Positions 1 through 6,724 of a stretch of DNA of 12,967 nucleotides are shown piece by piece. Under the pieces are notes generated by a model. That model did no database searches and was not told the DNA's origin. It was given only the letters and a program-made list of their open reading frames with translations. Position 1 is the stretch's first letter, and each line of letters begins with the position of its first letter. The stretch spans positions 1 through 12,967 of the forward strand of contig JBKJVQ010000195.1 of NCBI GenBank assembly GCA_046717125.1, written 5' to 3'. Origin of the DNA: JBKJVQ01 sp046717125 (lineage in GTDB: Bacteria; Pseudomonadota; Alphaproteobacteria; Rhizobiales; Methyloligellaceae). The position numbers were made by a program, and so were the translations under genes.

Positions 1-240
1 GCCTCCGCCAGCGCGGCCTACCTCACGGTCAGCGAGACGTTTCCCCTCGAAATCCGCGCGCTGGCGATTGCGCTCTTCTATGCAATCGGCACGGGCGTGG
101 GCGGCATCGCGGGGCCATGGCTGTTCGGGGCGCTGATCGAAACCGGCTCGCGGATGAGCGTATTCGGGGGCTATCTCATCGGAGCGGGGCTTATGATCGC
201 CGCGGCGATCATTTGCGGGTATCTGGGCGGTCGCCGCTGA
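1..240 (+). CDS. MFS transporter, C-terminal fragment (5' end outside window)
   Basis: The reading frame is open from base 1 to a TGA at 238-240 and gives the last 79 residues of a membrane protein. The stretch YLTVSETFPLEIRA near the start matches the conserved loop after a late transmembrane helix in sugar-porter-like major facilitator transporters. It is followed by a Gly/Ala-rich helix (about residues 28-50) and a final hydrophobic helix (about 58-76), then GGRR at the cytoplasmic end. The family performs proton-coupled or facilitated transport of small solutes across the inner membrane; the substrate cannot be told from this fragment. The gene converges on the reverse-strand oxidoreductase with a 20-base gap. 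The family call is fairly sure, any finer call is not. Confidence 0.8.
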   Translation, partial: ASASAAYLTVSETFPLEIRALAIALFYAIGTGVGGIAGPWLFGALIETGSRMSVFGGYLIGAGLMIAAAIICGYLGGRR

Positions 241-249
241 GCGGCGGCC
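229..249. terminator. GC-rich stem-loop over the MFS stop codon
   Basis: GGTCGCCGC (229-237) can pair with GCGGCGGCC (241-249) as nine pairs including one G-T wobble, with the TGA stop codon as the three-base loop. It lies between two convergent genes, so it could help end transcripts from both sides. No T-run follows on either strand, so it is not a classic intrinsic terminator, and the GC-rich coding end may account for part of the pairing. Confidence 0.35.
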
Positions 250-260
250 GCTGGAGCATG

Positions 261-2066
261 TCAGCCGGCCTTTGAGCATGGCCGATTAGATTCGAGTATC
301 CCGAGCCTAGCCGCCGAGGGGTTATCACGCATCGCCTGTTCCCACTGCGGTTCCACTTCCTCCAGCCAGCCGCGGTAATGGACGATGCGGCCGACGAGCG
401 GCAGGGCAATGTCGACGTCGAAGTTGAAGCGGCCGGCGTCATCGACGGTTTCGAACGCGGTCGAGGTCGGCGCGAGAAACGTGGGTAGTGGCAGGGGGCC
501 AAGCCGCCATCCGCGCACCTCCAGCGTCAGACGCTGGTCGTCGGCTGCGACCTCGAGGCTAAAGGTGAAGGGTCCGAATCTCTCCTCCAGCCCACGCCGA
601 TCGTTGAAACTCAGCACGCTGACGAAGCGCTTGCCGCCGAAGTCGCGTGTCCATCGCTCATCGCCGTTGGTGCGGTCCATGCTCACGTGAACGGGCACGT
701 CCGAGCCCGCGCGTGGAAAGCCGAACAGGCGCGCGACGAGCCAGCCGAAACCGGTTGCCGCGCCGTCGATGCGCGCGCGGCCGCGCATCTCATGCCATGC
801 GCAGGCGGTGTGGCCGTCGCGGACGGCCTGGGGCAGCACAACGAATCTCGCACCTAGCGCCTGCACGAAGATGGATTTCGGGTGACTGGTTTCCGTTGCG
901 ACGGAAGTCGCGATCCGGAAGGGCGCGAACTCGGACTCGATCTGGGCGAGGGGAAGCACGCCGACGCAGGGATAGGCACCCGGCGGGAATAGCCCGGCAT
1001 CGAGCGCCCGGATCGCGGCGAGTGCCGGCAGGATCGGAATATTCGGTCCGTCGCCGGCTTCGGCCATGAGTGTCCAGACGGCGCGAACACATGCGCCATC
1101 CGGGGCGGTCCCGCGCGCCTCGACAACCATGAAGCCGCGATCGCTGCCGAAGCGGCCAAGCAGATCGGCGATGGCGCGGAAGGGACGGGCCAGCGGTCGC
1201 AGCGAGCGCAGAAGGCCGGCGCGGACGGAGAGCGAGGCCGCCCAGAGACCCAGATGCAGCGCCGGGAGTTCGAGCCCTGCTCGAAAGATCGCCGAGCAGC
1301 GTACGCAAAAACGCGCAGGCACGATGTCGAGGTCGGGCGTCTCGCACAGGGACAGCCAGCGGCTGCCATGATCGCCCATGGGCCGGCGCGTGAGCATGCC
1401 CCAGCCCGGGCGGGTCTGCCACCGCCCGTCGAGAAACACGCGGACGGGCCGACCCGTCCAGGACAGGATCGCTTCGACCACGGACAATCCACGCGGCGCG
1501 CGGTTGCCGGGCGAGATCGCAATCTCAATCGTATCGACCGACCGCCAGCCGTCGGTCAGCATGTCCAGCACGGCGTTGGACAGCGCGGGCGTCGAGCTGC
1601 AACCGGTCAGTGCGACGACGCCTGCCGCGCGGGCTGCCGCCTTGAGCGTCGCGAAGCCAGCCACGAAGTCGCGACCGTCGGCGATGTCGATGTAATGCAC
1701 GCCGGCATTGATCGCGGCTTGCGGCAGGCGATGGTCCGCGCCCTGAAACGGTCCGGCCAAGTCTACGGTGACAAAGGGTTTCAGAGCGGCAAGCGCAGTG
1801 GCGTCGACACGTGTTCTGTCGAGCGTGGCGGTACCGGCAGCCACGCCGGGCCAGGCAGCGCGCAGTTCCGATACGACAGACGCCGCGCGCGCCTCATCGC
1901 GTCCGGCGATGATGATGTTGTAGCCGCCCGTTCGAGCCAGCGCATGGACAAAGCGGCGGCCGAACGCGCCGGCGCCGCCGAACACAATGACCGTAAGAAT
2001 CCCGGTTGCATCCAAAGTGGCGCCATTAGCCAATTCCCGACCGTCGACAGGCGCGTGGCGCTGCAT
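261..2066 (-). CDS. Saccharopine dehydrogenase-like NAD(P)-binding protein with C-terminal DUF4166
   Basis: This is a two-part protein of 601 residues. The N-terminus is a Rossmann fold: the dinucleotide-binding loop GGAGAFGRR is at about residues 30-38 and AGRD after the second strand at 54-57, as in saccharopine dehydrogenase-like oxidoreductases. The C-terminal part (about 403-572), with RGRARI, a W-x-R-x-F segment and the closing VHYRGWL, resembles DUF4166. The substrate is unknown; the family name does not imply lysine metabolism. The ATG at 2064-2066 is preferred because GGGAGG lies six bases upstream and a TATAAT hexamer lies just behind it. A start 99 bases further upstream is open but would place that hexamer inside the gene. 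It is divergent from the Sel1-repeat gene and looks monocistronic. Confidence 0.8.
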   Translation of the reverse strand: MQRHAPVDGRELANGATLDATGILTVIVFGGAGAFGRRFVHALARTGGYNIIIAGRDEARAASVVSELRAAWPGVAAGTATLDRTRVDATALAALKPFVTVDLAGPFQGADHRLPQAAINAGVHYIDIADGRDFVAGFATLKAAARAAGVVALTGCSSTPALSNAVLDMLTDGWRSVDTIEIAISPGNRAPRGLSVVEAILSWTGRPVRVFLDGRWQTRPGWGMLTRRPMGDHGSRWLSLCETPDLDIVPARFCVRCSAIFRAGLELPALHLGLWAASLSVRAGLLRSLRPLARPFRAIADLLGRFGSDRGFMVVEARGTAPDGACVRAVWTLMAEAGDGPNIPILPALAAIRALDAGLFPPGAYPCVGVLPLAQIESEFAPFRIATSVATETSHPKSIFVQALGARFVVLPQAVRDGHTACAWHEMRGRARIDGAATGFGWLVARLFGFPRAGSDVPVHVSMDRTNGDERWTRDFGGKRFVSVLSFNDRRGLEERFGPFTFSLEVAADDQRLTLEVRGWRLGPLPLPTFLAPTSTAFETVDDAGRFNFDVDIALPLVGRIVHYRGWLEEVEPQWEQAMRDNPSAARLGILESNRPCSKAG

Positions 2067-2090
2067 GCAATCCCTCCCGGCATCGCGCCA

Positions 2091-2096
2091 ATTATA
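2091..2096 (-). promoter_or_regulatory. Perfect -10 hexamer for the oxidoreductase gene
   Basis: The reverse strand reads TATAAT here, 24 bases upstream of the preferred ATG at 2066, with the Shine-Dalgarno GGGAGG in between. This gives a short leader of roughly 18 bases. No good -35 box is visible at the expected distance (CAGTCA at 17 bases), so the element is only half supported. Confidence 0.4.
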
Positions 2097-2131
2097 AGCC
2101 GGCGCAGGGTCCGTGACTGCCGCAGATGGGG

Positions 2132-2137
2132 TATAGT
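2132..2137 (+). promoter_or_regulatory. Possible -10 element (TATAGT) for the Sel1-repeat gene
   Basis: TATAGT lies 64 bases upstream of the forward ATG at 2202 in the divergent spacer. The expected -35 position reads GTCCGT, which is poor. Placement and match to TATAAT (5 of 6) are the only support. Confidence 0.25.
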
Positions 2138-2201
2138 TTTCTGAATAGGCGCGGTCGCGAACCATGCGCCGGAACGAAAATCGGATTGGGAGACCGGTTC
2201 A

Positions 2202-3239
2202 ATGGGCAGTTTTCGTGCGTGTCTCGCCGGGTCAATGCTCGCATTTCTTGCGGCGCTGGCATTGCCCGGCACGGCGCGTGCTGACGCAAAGCAGGACGAG
2301 ATGCTGGAGACGTTCCAGGTTTACGTCATCCAGAAGATGGGGCGGCACGAAGAGGCTTTCGGCCTCTGGATGAAGCTTGCCGAGCGAGGCAATCGGCAGG
2401 GCATCCTCAACGTCGCAAAAATGTATGCCGAGGGGCAGGGCGTCGCGCAGGACAGGGCCAAGGCGCTCGAATGGTATCTGAAGGGTGCCGAGATCGGCGA
2501 AGCCGACTCGATGTTCCAGGCGTCCCTGATGCTGGCCGAAGGCGCAAATGGTTCGTCGGACAAGGCGCGTGCGGACGAGCTGCTCGTACAAGCCGCCGAG
2601 GCGGGATCGCCCGAGGCGCAGGTATCCCTGGCGCGCAGGCTCGCGGACGAGGGCAAGACGGACGAGGCGCGCGCGCTGCTCGAAAAGGCGGATGCGGCGG
2701 GCAACCCGGACGCCGGCGCAGTGCTGGCCAAGCTCGGCGCGACCAACGGGTCCGATGCGACTGTAGCGGCCAATGCGCCCGGCCCGTCGTCAGACAAGGT
2801 GGCGGGTCCGCCGAACGTCACGCAGGACAACATCATCCGCCGGATGCTGGGCGAAATTGACGAGGCCGCGAATGCGCGCGACGCCGGCGCCATGCTCGAC
2901 GACCTTGCCGACAACGCCAGCGTCTCCGTCTCGCTCCCCAACCTGCCGGGTGCGGGCGGGGACATGACGGCCGAAGCGTATCGCGCGCTCTGGAAGGCGA
3001 CCCTTGCCGAGGCAGAAGACGGCTATTCATTTTCGCGGAGCGACATCAAGCTAATGCAGGCGGCCGAAGACGTGAAAGTCGAAAGCCTGATCGTGGAGCG
3101 CTTTCCGCGCGCAGGCGCAGAGCCGACTGAGCTGCGACTCAGGGAAACCCTGCTGATCCGGTTCAGCCGGGGCCAGCCTGTGATCGGCAGCGTGCAGCTG
3201 GTTTCGGCGGGGGAGAAATCGGCTCAGACGGCAGAATAG
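2202..3239 (+). CDS. Exported Sel1-like repeat protein with possible NTF2-like C-terminal domain
   Basis: The 345-residue protein starts with a signal peptide: a basic start, a hydrophobic core at about 10-22, and a likely cut after TARA at 27. Residues about 47-178 form Sel1/TPR-like helical repeats, with the typical pattern AKMYAEGQGV followed by AKALEWYLKGAE. Such repeats scaffold protein contacts, here presumably in the periplasm. After a loose linker (about 180-205), the region 208-335 has a helix pair followed by strands ending in LLIRFSRGQPVIGSVQLV. This resembles an NTF2/SnoaL-like fold, which is an inference from pattern only. The ATG at 2202 has GGGAGA eight bases upstream. The ligand or partner is unknown. 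The stop codon overlaps a palindrome. Confidence 0.75.
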   Translation: MGSFRACLAGSMLAFLAALALPGTARADAKQDEMLETFQVYVIQKMGRHEEAFGLWMKLAERGNRQGILNVAKMYAEGQGVAQDRAKALEWYLKGAEIGEADSMFQASLMLAEGANGSSDKARADELLVQAAEAGSPEAQVSLARRLADEGKTDEARALLEKADAAGNPDAGAVLAKLGATNGSDATVAANAPGPSSDKVAGPPNVTQDNIIRRMLGEIDEAANARDAGAMLDDLADNASVSVSLPNLPGAGGDMTAEAYRALWKATLAEAEDGYSFSRSDIKLMQAAEDVKVESLIVERFPRAGAEPTELRLRETLLIRFSRGQPVIGSVQLVSAGEKSAQTAE

Positions 3240-3264
3240 TCACCCTGCGTTCGCAGGGATGACT
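3238..3264. repeat. Intergenic palindrome, terminator-like or dispersed-repeat-like
   Basis: AGTCA-CCCTGCG (3238-3249) pairs with CGCAGGG (3252-3258) and TGACT (3260-3264), leaving a TT loop and one bulged A: twelve pairs in all. It overlaps the TAG of the Sel1-repeat gene and lies 18 bases beyond the end of the convergent dehydrogenase gene. Short GTCA...TGAC palindromes of this kind are common as dispersed intergenic elements in proteobacterial chromosomes. No T-run follows, so termination would have to be factor-assisted. Copy number cannot be judged here. Confidence 0.5.
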
Positions 3265-3281
3265 ACCAAAAGGCTGCTCGA

Positions 3282-5078
3282 CTAAGAACCCTCGTCGTCC
3301 GGCTTTTTGAACGTGCCGACGGTCTCACCCATCGCAATCACGTGGCCCCGCATCGCCTCGATCACCGCGTTGCGGTCGGCGCCCGGCGGCAGGTCGAGCT
3401 TCGTATCCAGCGCGAAGACCTGGAAGTGATAGTCATGGGATGGGCCTGCGGGCGGTTTCGGGCCGAAATACCCGATCGATCCGCGAGTATTGGCGGCCTG
3501 GCTTGCGCCTTCCGGATGCGCCAGGGAGGGCGACGCAGGCAGTCCCTCCCGAAGTGATGTCACGTCGGCCGGGATGTTCACTGCGATCCAGTGTACAAAC
3601 GGCCGGATCGTTGCCGGAACGTCGGGGTCCTCCATCATGATGACGTAGGATTGAGTGCCATCGGGCCCCGCGGTCCATGACAGTTCGGGCGAAATGTCCT
3701 CGCCATAGGCTGAGAACCGTTCCGGGATTTTGCTCTCGTTCGCGAAATCCTTTGCCGTGACCTCCAGCATGCCGCCGCCGTTCGCGACGAGAATGTCTCC
3801 GGCGAGCTTGCGCGCCGCGGCGTCGCCCTGCTTGGCCCCGGCTTCCGGCGCTGCAGACTTTTCATCCGCCGCAACCTTCTCCTGAGCGGCGTCAGCGGTG
3901 GCTTCGCCGGTGAACGCCACGCGGTAGATCACACCGTTCTCATCGTCCGCTACCAGCAGCGCGCCATCCGCAGCGATTGCGACGCCAGCGAGCCGCGCCG
4001 ACTGCGCGAACGCGCCATCTTTTTCCTGCAGGAAGCCGGTAAGGAACGGTTCAATCGCCTTTGCTTCGCCGTTCTCGAACCGTATACGGACGACTTCATA
4101 GCCAGACGGCGGCCTGCGGTTCCACGAGCCGCGCATAGCGATGAAAGCATCGCCACGATACTCAGCGGGGAACTGCTTGCCGGCATAGAACGCCATCTGC
4201 ATTGGCGCGGCATGGGCCGTGTATGTCACGACCGGGTTCTCGCTCGACCGCTTCCACTCATCCATCGTGATTTCGCCGGGCGGCTCGTCCTGCGGGTTCT
4301 CCTTGCCCTCCGCATAGATATACGGCCAGCCATATTTCTTGCCCTGCTCGATCCGGTTGAGCTCTTCCGGCTGATCGTCGTCGCCCAGCCAGTCGATGCC
4401 GTGATCCATCCCCCAGATCGTCTTGGTGTCGGGATGGAAGCCGAAGCCGATCGTGTTGCGCAGGCCGGATGCGAAGATCGTGCGGAAGCTGCCATCCGAC
4501 CGAGCGCGAAGAATGGTCGCGCTTTCCGGACTCGATTCGTCGCACGCGTTGCATGTCGAACCGACCGAGATATAGAGCATACCGTCCGGTCCCACCGCGA
4601 GCGTGCGGTTAGGGTGCTGGCCCGAGTCCGGAAGGTCGTCGATGATCTCGCGCAGTTCGCCGAGCGTGCCATCCCTTTTTATATCGGCGGAATAGACGCT
4701 TTCGACGGTCGCCAGATAGATTGTGTCGCCGGCGATCGCGATGCCGTGCATCTGGGGACGGCTGGCGACGGTTTGCGTCACGTCCGCTTTTCCGTCGCCG
4801 TCACTGTCTCGCAGCATCAGCACGTCGCCGATGTCGCGCCGTGTCACATAGACCGTGCCGTCGCCGGCCACCGCCAGCATGCGCGGGTTGACCAAGCCTT
4901 TGGCAAAGATTTCCGCCTCGAAGCCGTCCGGCAATTTCAGTTGGCCAATATCCGGCGCTGCCTTGGCCGGTTTCACGACATGCGCCTGAATAGACGTTTC
5001 CTTCGGCGCTTCGGCAAAGGATGGGGAGTCGGCGCAAAACGACAGGATTGCGGTCGTAGCCAACAGGCTCAATCTCAT
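3282..5078 (-). CDS. Exported PQQ-dependent sugar/sorbosone dehydrogenase propeller fused to a PEBP (YbhB/YbcL) domain
   Basis: The 598-residue protein has a signal peptide (about 1-22) and should act in the periplasm. Residues about 47-390 match the soluble glucose/sorbosone dehydrogenase beta-propeller. Seen are LPDGFEAEIFA, a calcium-loop-like DSDGDGKAD (91-99), H111 in an HG pair, C176 and C179, R207 in SGLRN, YGWPY, and GDAFIA-x-RGSWNR. The family oxidises sugars or aldoses using pyrroloquinoline quinone; H111 and R207 are the likely counterparts of the catalytic His and cofactor-binding Arg. An Ala/Glu/Lys-rich linker (391-425) leads to a complete PEBP domain (about 426-592) with ISPELSW, DPDVP (484-488), HW (496-497) and a GP-x-PPAGPSHDY segment. 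The ATG has CCGGAG upstream at good spacing. The substrate and the role of the PEBP part are unknown. Confidence 0.85.
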   Translation of the reverse strand: MRLSLLATTAILSFCADSPSFAEAPKETSIQAHVVKPAKAAPDIGQLKLPDGFEAEIFAKGLVNPRMLAVAGDGTVYVTRRDIGDVLMLRDSDGDGKADVTQTVASRPQMHGIAIAGDTIYLATVESVYSADIKRDGTLGELREIIDDLPDSGQHPNRTLAVGPDGMLYISVGSTCNACDESSPESATILRARSDGSFRTIFASGLRNTIGFGFHPDTKTIWGMDHGIDWLGDDDQPEELNRIEQGKKYGWPYIYAEGKENPQDEPPGEITMDEWKRSSENPVVTYTAHAAPMQMAFYAGKQFPAEYRGDAFIAMRGSWNRRPPSGYEVVRIRFENGEAKAIEPFLTGFLQEKDGAFAQSARLAGVAIAADGALLVADDENGVIYRVAFTGEATADAAQEKVAADEKSAAPEAGAKQGDAAARKLAGDILVANGGGMLEVTAKDFANESKIPERFSAYGEDISPELSWTAGPDGTQSYVIMMEDPDVPATIRPFVHWIAVNIPADVTSLREGLPASPSLAHPEGASQAANTRGSIGYFGPKPPAGPSHDYHFQVFALDTKLDLPPGADRNAVIEAMRGHVIAMGETVGTFKKPDDEGS

Positions 5079-5388
5079 GATCTAGTCTCCGGAAATGCAG
5101 GAATCGCTCCGTCTTGCGCCGCCCGAAGTCGCGGGCGGATGTAGAGGCAAGAGAGGTAGAACCTTCTCGCAACTGAACTTTTGCAGAGCAACGCCGGTTC
5201 CTTGCGCCGTGAAGCCTGGGAACAGCGGCTCTCTTCCGGCTTGCGACAGCCACTGACAGCTCAGTCCGAATCCAGCATGTCGGGCCGGTTTCATCGCGAG
5301 ACTTAAAACCGGTTCAATTCGTCCCGGTCATGCTCTAGTTGAGATACGACTGGCCCGAAGCCGCAGCTCTTCTACTCTTCTCCGGATA
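5079..5388. other. Divergent intergenic spacer (310 bases), no credible gene
   Basis: This spacer separates the divergent dehydrogenase-PEBP and PAP2 genes and should hold promoters for both. Seen in it are the Shine-Dalgarno of the reverse gene, a weak EcfG-like site on the reverse strand (5176-5201), and the inverted repeat CCGGTTT (5285-5291) / AAACCGG (5306-5312) with a 14-base gap. A 70-codon reverse frame here has no recognisable protein character. The PAP2 start lacks a strong Shine-Dalgarno; only CCGGATA precedes it. Confidence 0.6.
5176..5201 (-). promoter_or_regulatory. Weak EcfG-like promoter upstream of the dehydrogenase-PEBP gene
   Basis: On the reverse strand GGAAC (5201-5197) is followed after 17 bases by AGTT (5179-5176). 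The alphaproteobacterial general-stress sigma factor EcfG recognises GGAAC, then 16-17 bases, then CGTT. The -35 match is exact, the -10 match partial. The start codon lies about 100 bases downstream. A chance match is quite possible. Confidence 0.2.
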
Positions 5389-6201
5389 ATGCAAAACCCA
5401 GCCGACGCCAGTAATGAGGAGCGGGAAACCGCGAAGGATCCTTCGTTCGTCGCACGCCGTTGGCGTCAGCTTTCGGCATGGGAGCAAGCGGCAATCGCCG
5501 CATCGGCGATCATGGTCTGCTGGCTTCTGCTCGATTCCTGGATGCTCGAGCGCGTTCAAGCTCTCGACCCGGAGGCGCGGCGCTTCTTCCGGGCCGTAAC
5601 GGATCTTGGCAGGCCGCGCTGGGCGTTGATCGGCGCCGGGCTCTTGATCATTGGCGTCATCGTCATGCGTCGGCGCGACCAAGGCGATGTCCGGAGTGAA
5701 GCGCGGCTCAGCCTGATCTTCAACAAGGCGATCTTCTTCTTTCTATCGGTCGCGGGTTCGTCGGCGATCGCCGCGCTCGCATACGGCATCATCGGCCGCG
5801 CGCGTCCCCGGCTTCACGATCTTGTCGGGCCGATCGAATTCCGCCCTATGTCATTTCACGGGGATTATGCGTCGTTTCCCTCGCATCACGCGACGGCCGT
5901 ATTCGCGGTCGCGACCGTCGTCGCGCTGCTCGCCCCACGCTGGCGCGTGTTCGCCTTTCTCATCGCCGGCTGGTTCGCGGCGACGCGCTTCCTGATCGGC
6001 ACGCATTATCTCTCCGATGCGATCGCGGGCGCACTCATCGGGACGATCTTCACGATCTGGCTGGCGGGCCGATTCGCCGCGCGGGGGATACTGTTCGAAC
6101 GGCGCGCCGACGGGCAACTGGCGCTTCTGCCCCAGACAGACGCTGGGCAAGAGCAGATACACCTGCGCGCAGGATCGGAAGCGCCGCCACCCCGTCCGTA
6201 A
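5389..6201 (+). CDS. PAP2-family membrane phosphatase with variant motifs
   Basis: The 270-residue protein has a polar N-terminus (1-30) followed by several transmembrane helices (about 33-50, 78-93, 114-136, 168-182, 186-198, 211-226). The phosphatase motifs are present but altered. Motif 1 is GRARPR ending at R141, with Tyr132 where the consensus K-x6-RP has lysine. Motif 2 is FPSHHA (163-168) in place of PSGH. Motif 3 is TR-x5-H-x3-D (T199, R200, H206, D210) instead of SR. H167, R200, H206 and D210, the expected catalytic or phosphate-binding residues, are kept. The family removes phosphate from lipid phosphates or undecaprenyl pyrophosphate at the inner membrane; the substrate here is unknown. 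The initiator tRNA follows 123 bases later on the same strand. Confidence 0.85.
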   Translation: MQNPADASNEERETAKDPSFVARRWRQLSAWEQAAIAASAIMVCWLLLDSWMLERVQALDPEARRFFRAVTDLGRPRWALIGAGLLIIGVIVMRRRDQGDVRSEARLSLIFNKAIFFFLSVAGSSAIAALAYGIIGRARPRLHDLVGPIEFRPMSFHGDYASFPSHHATAVFAVATVVALLAPRWRVFAFLIAGWFAATRFLIGTHYLSDAIAGALIGTIFTIWLAGRFAARGILFERRADGQLALLPQTDAGQEQIHLRAGSEAPPPRP

Positions 6202-6227
6202 GCAAGATGCCGTAGCGTCATTTACGC

Positions 6228-6256
6228 TTCACAAAACGCATGGGCCTGACTATGTA
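6228..6256 (+). promoter_or_regulatory. Possible sigma-70 promoter for the initiator tRNA
   Basis: TTCACA (6228-6233), a 17-base spacer, and TATGTA (6251-6256) are laid out as -35 and -10 boxes, about 70 bases upstream of the tRNA. The -35 differs from consensus at one base; the -10 is weak. Confidence 0.3.
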
Positions 6257-6324
6257 GTGTGCATCGGCCACGCATCGCGTGACCCGCGCGTCATCGCGCA
6301 GCCGGTTTCCGACAGTCGATTTGG

Positions 6325-6401
<77 letters not shown>

Positions 6402-6724
6402 ATCGACGATCGTCTCCATCCCGCAAATTCAGAACGGTGCCGCCAGGTCAACGACCATCGTCATTGACATATTACGATGTCACTGACACGCCCGGATTGC
6501 CCCTTGCCTCCCGCCGTCTCGCTCTGCTGGACGCTTCGACAACGCTGTCGATCTCCTTGGTCGCATTGATGCGCCCGCGTCATCTGCGCTTGCTGTTCGC
6601 CCCTAGGTGGAAATCAGTCCCGGGCGCCGCAATCTAGCGATAGTTCGATTAAGGCGTTAAACAGTTGATCCGCGGTCCTCCGCGGGCTGATTCATGCGTG
6701 CACGCAGCAGCGGGCAGGGGGGAA
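6402..6724. other. Non-coding stretch (about 320 bases) between the tRNA and the DUF4239 gene
   Basis: No reading frame here has recognisable protein character; the forward frame that crosses it is a shadow extending out of the PAP2 gene and through the tRNA. The stretch starts with a ten-base palindrome GACGATCGTC just after the tRNA, which lacks a T-run. It contains the dyad at 6460-6487 (listed separately), and an A/T-richer segment around 6635-6670 that could hold the promoter of the next gene, although no convincing boxes are seen. No copy of the tRNA 3' end and no integrase was found. Confidence 0.6.
6460..6487. promoter_or_regulatory. Operator-like dyad built from GTCA/TGAC half-sites
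   Basis: GTCA-t-TGACAT (6460-6470) is mirrored by ATGTCA-c-TGAC (6477-6487) around a six-base centre, so ten of eleven positions are complementary. It is more A/T-rich than its surroundings and has no T-run, which suits a protein-binding site better than a terminator. The regulated gene and binding protein are unknown; the next start codon is about 240 bases downstream. Confidence 0.4.

Noticed and set aside
1254..2144. Forward-strand open frame of 296 codons
   Set aside because: It lies antisense inside the oxidoreductase gene, shows no domain or signal, and reflects the lack of stops in GC-rich DNA.
2067..2165. N-terminal extension of the oxidoreductase to an ATG at 2165
   Set aside because: The inner ATG at 2066 has a strong Shine-Dalgarno, and a perfect TATAAT sits in the would-be extension.
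4212..5144. Forward-strand open frame of 310 codons
   Set aside because: It is antisense to the dehydrogenase-PEBP fusion, whose two domains are clearly recognisable; the forward translation has no protein-like features.
5082..5294. Reverse frame of 70 codons in the divergent spacer
   Set aside because: No ribosome-binding site or recognisable protein pattern; it covers the region expected to hold promoters.
6665..6724. TTG start for the DUF4239 protein
   Set aside because: The added 20 residues are not family-like and no ribosome-binding site precedes the TTG; the ATG at 6725 follows a G-rich site.
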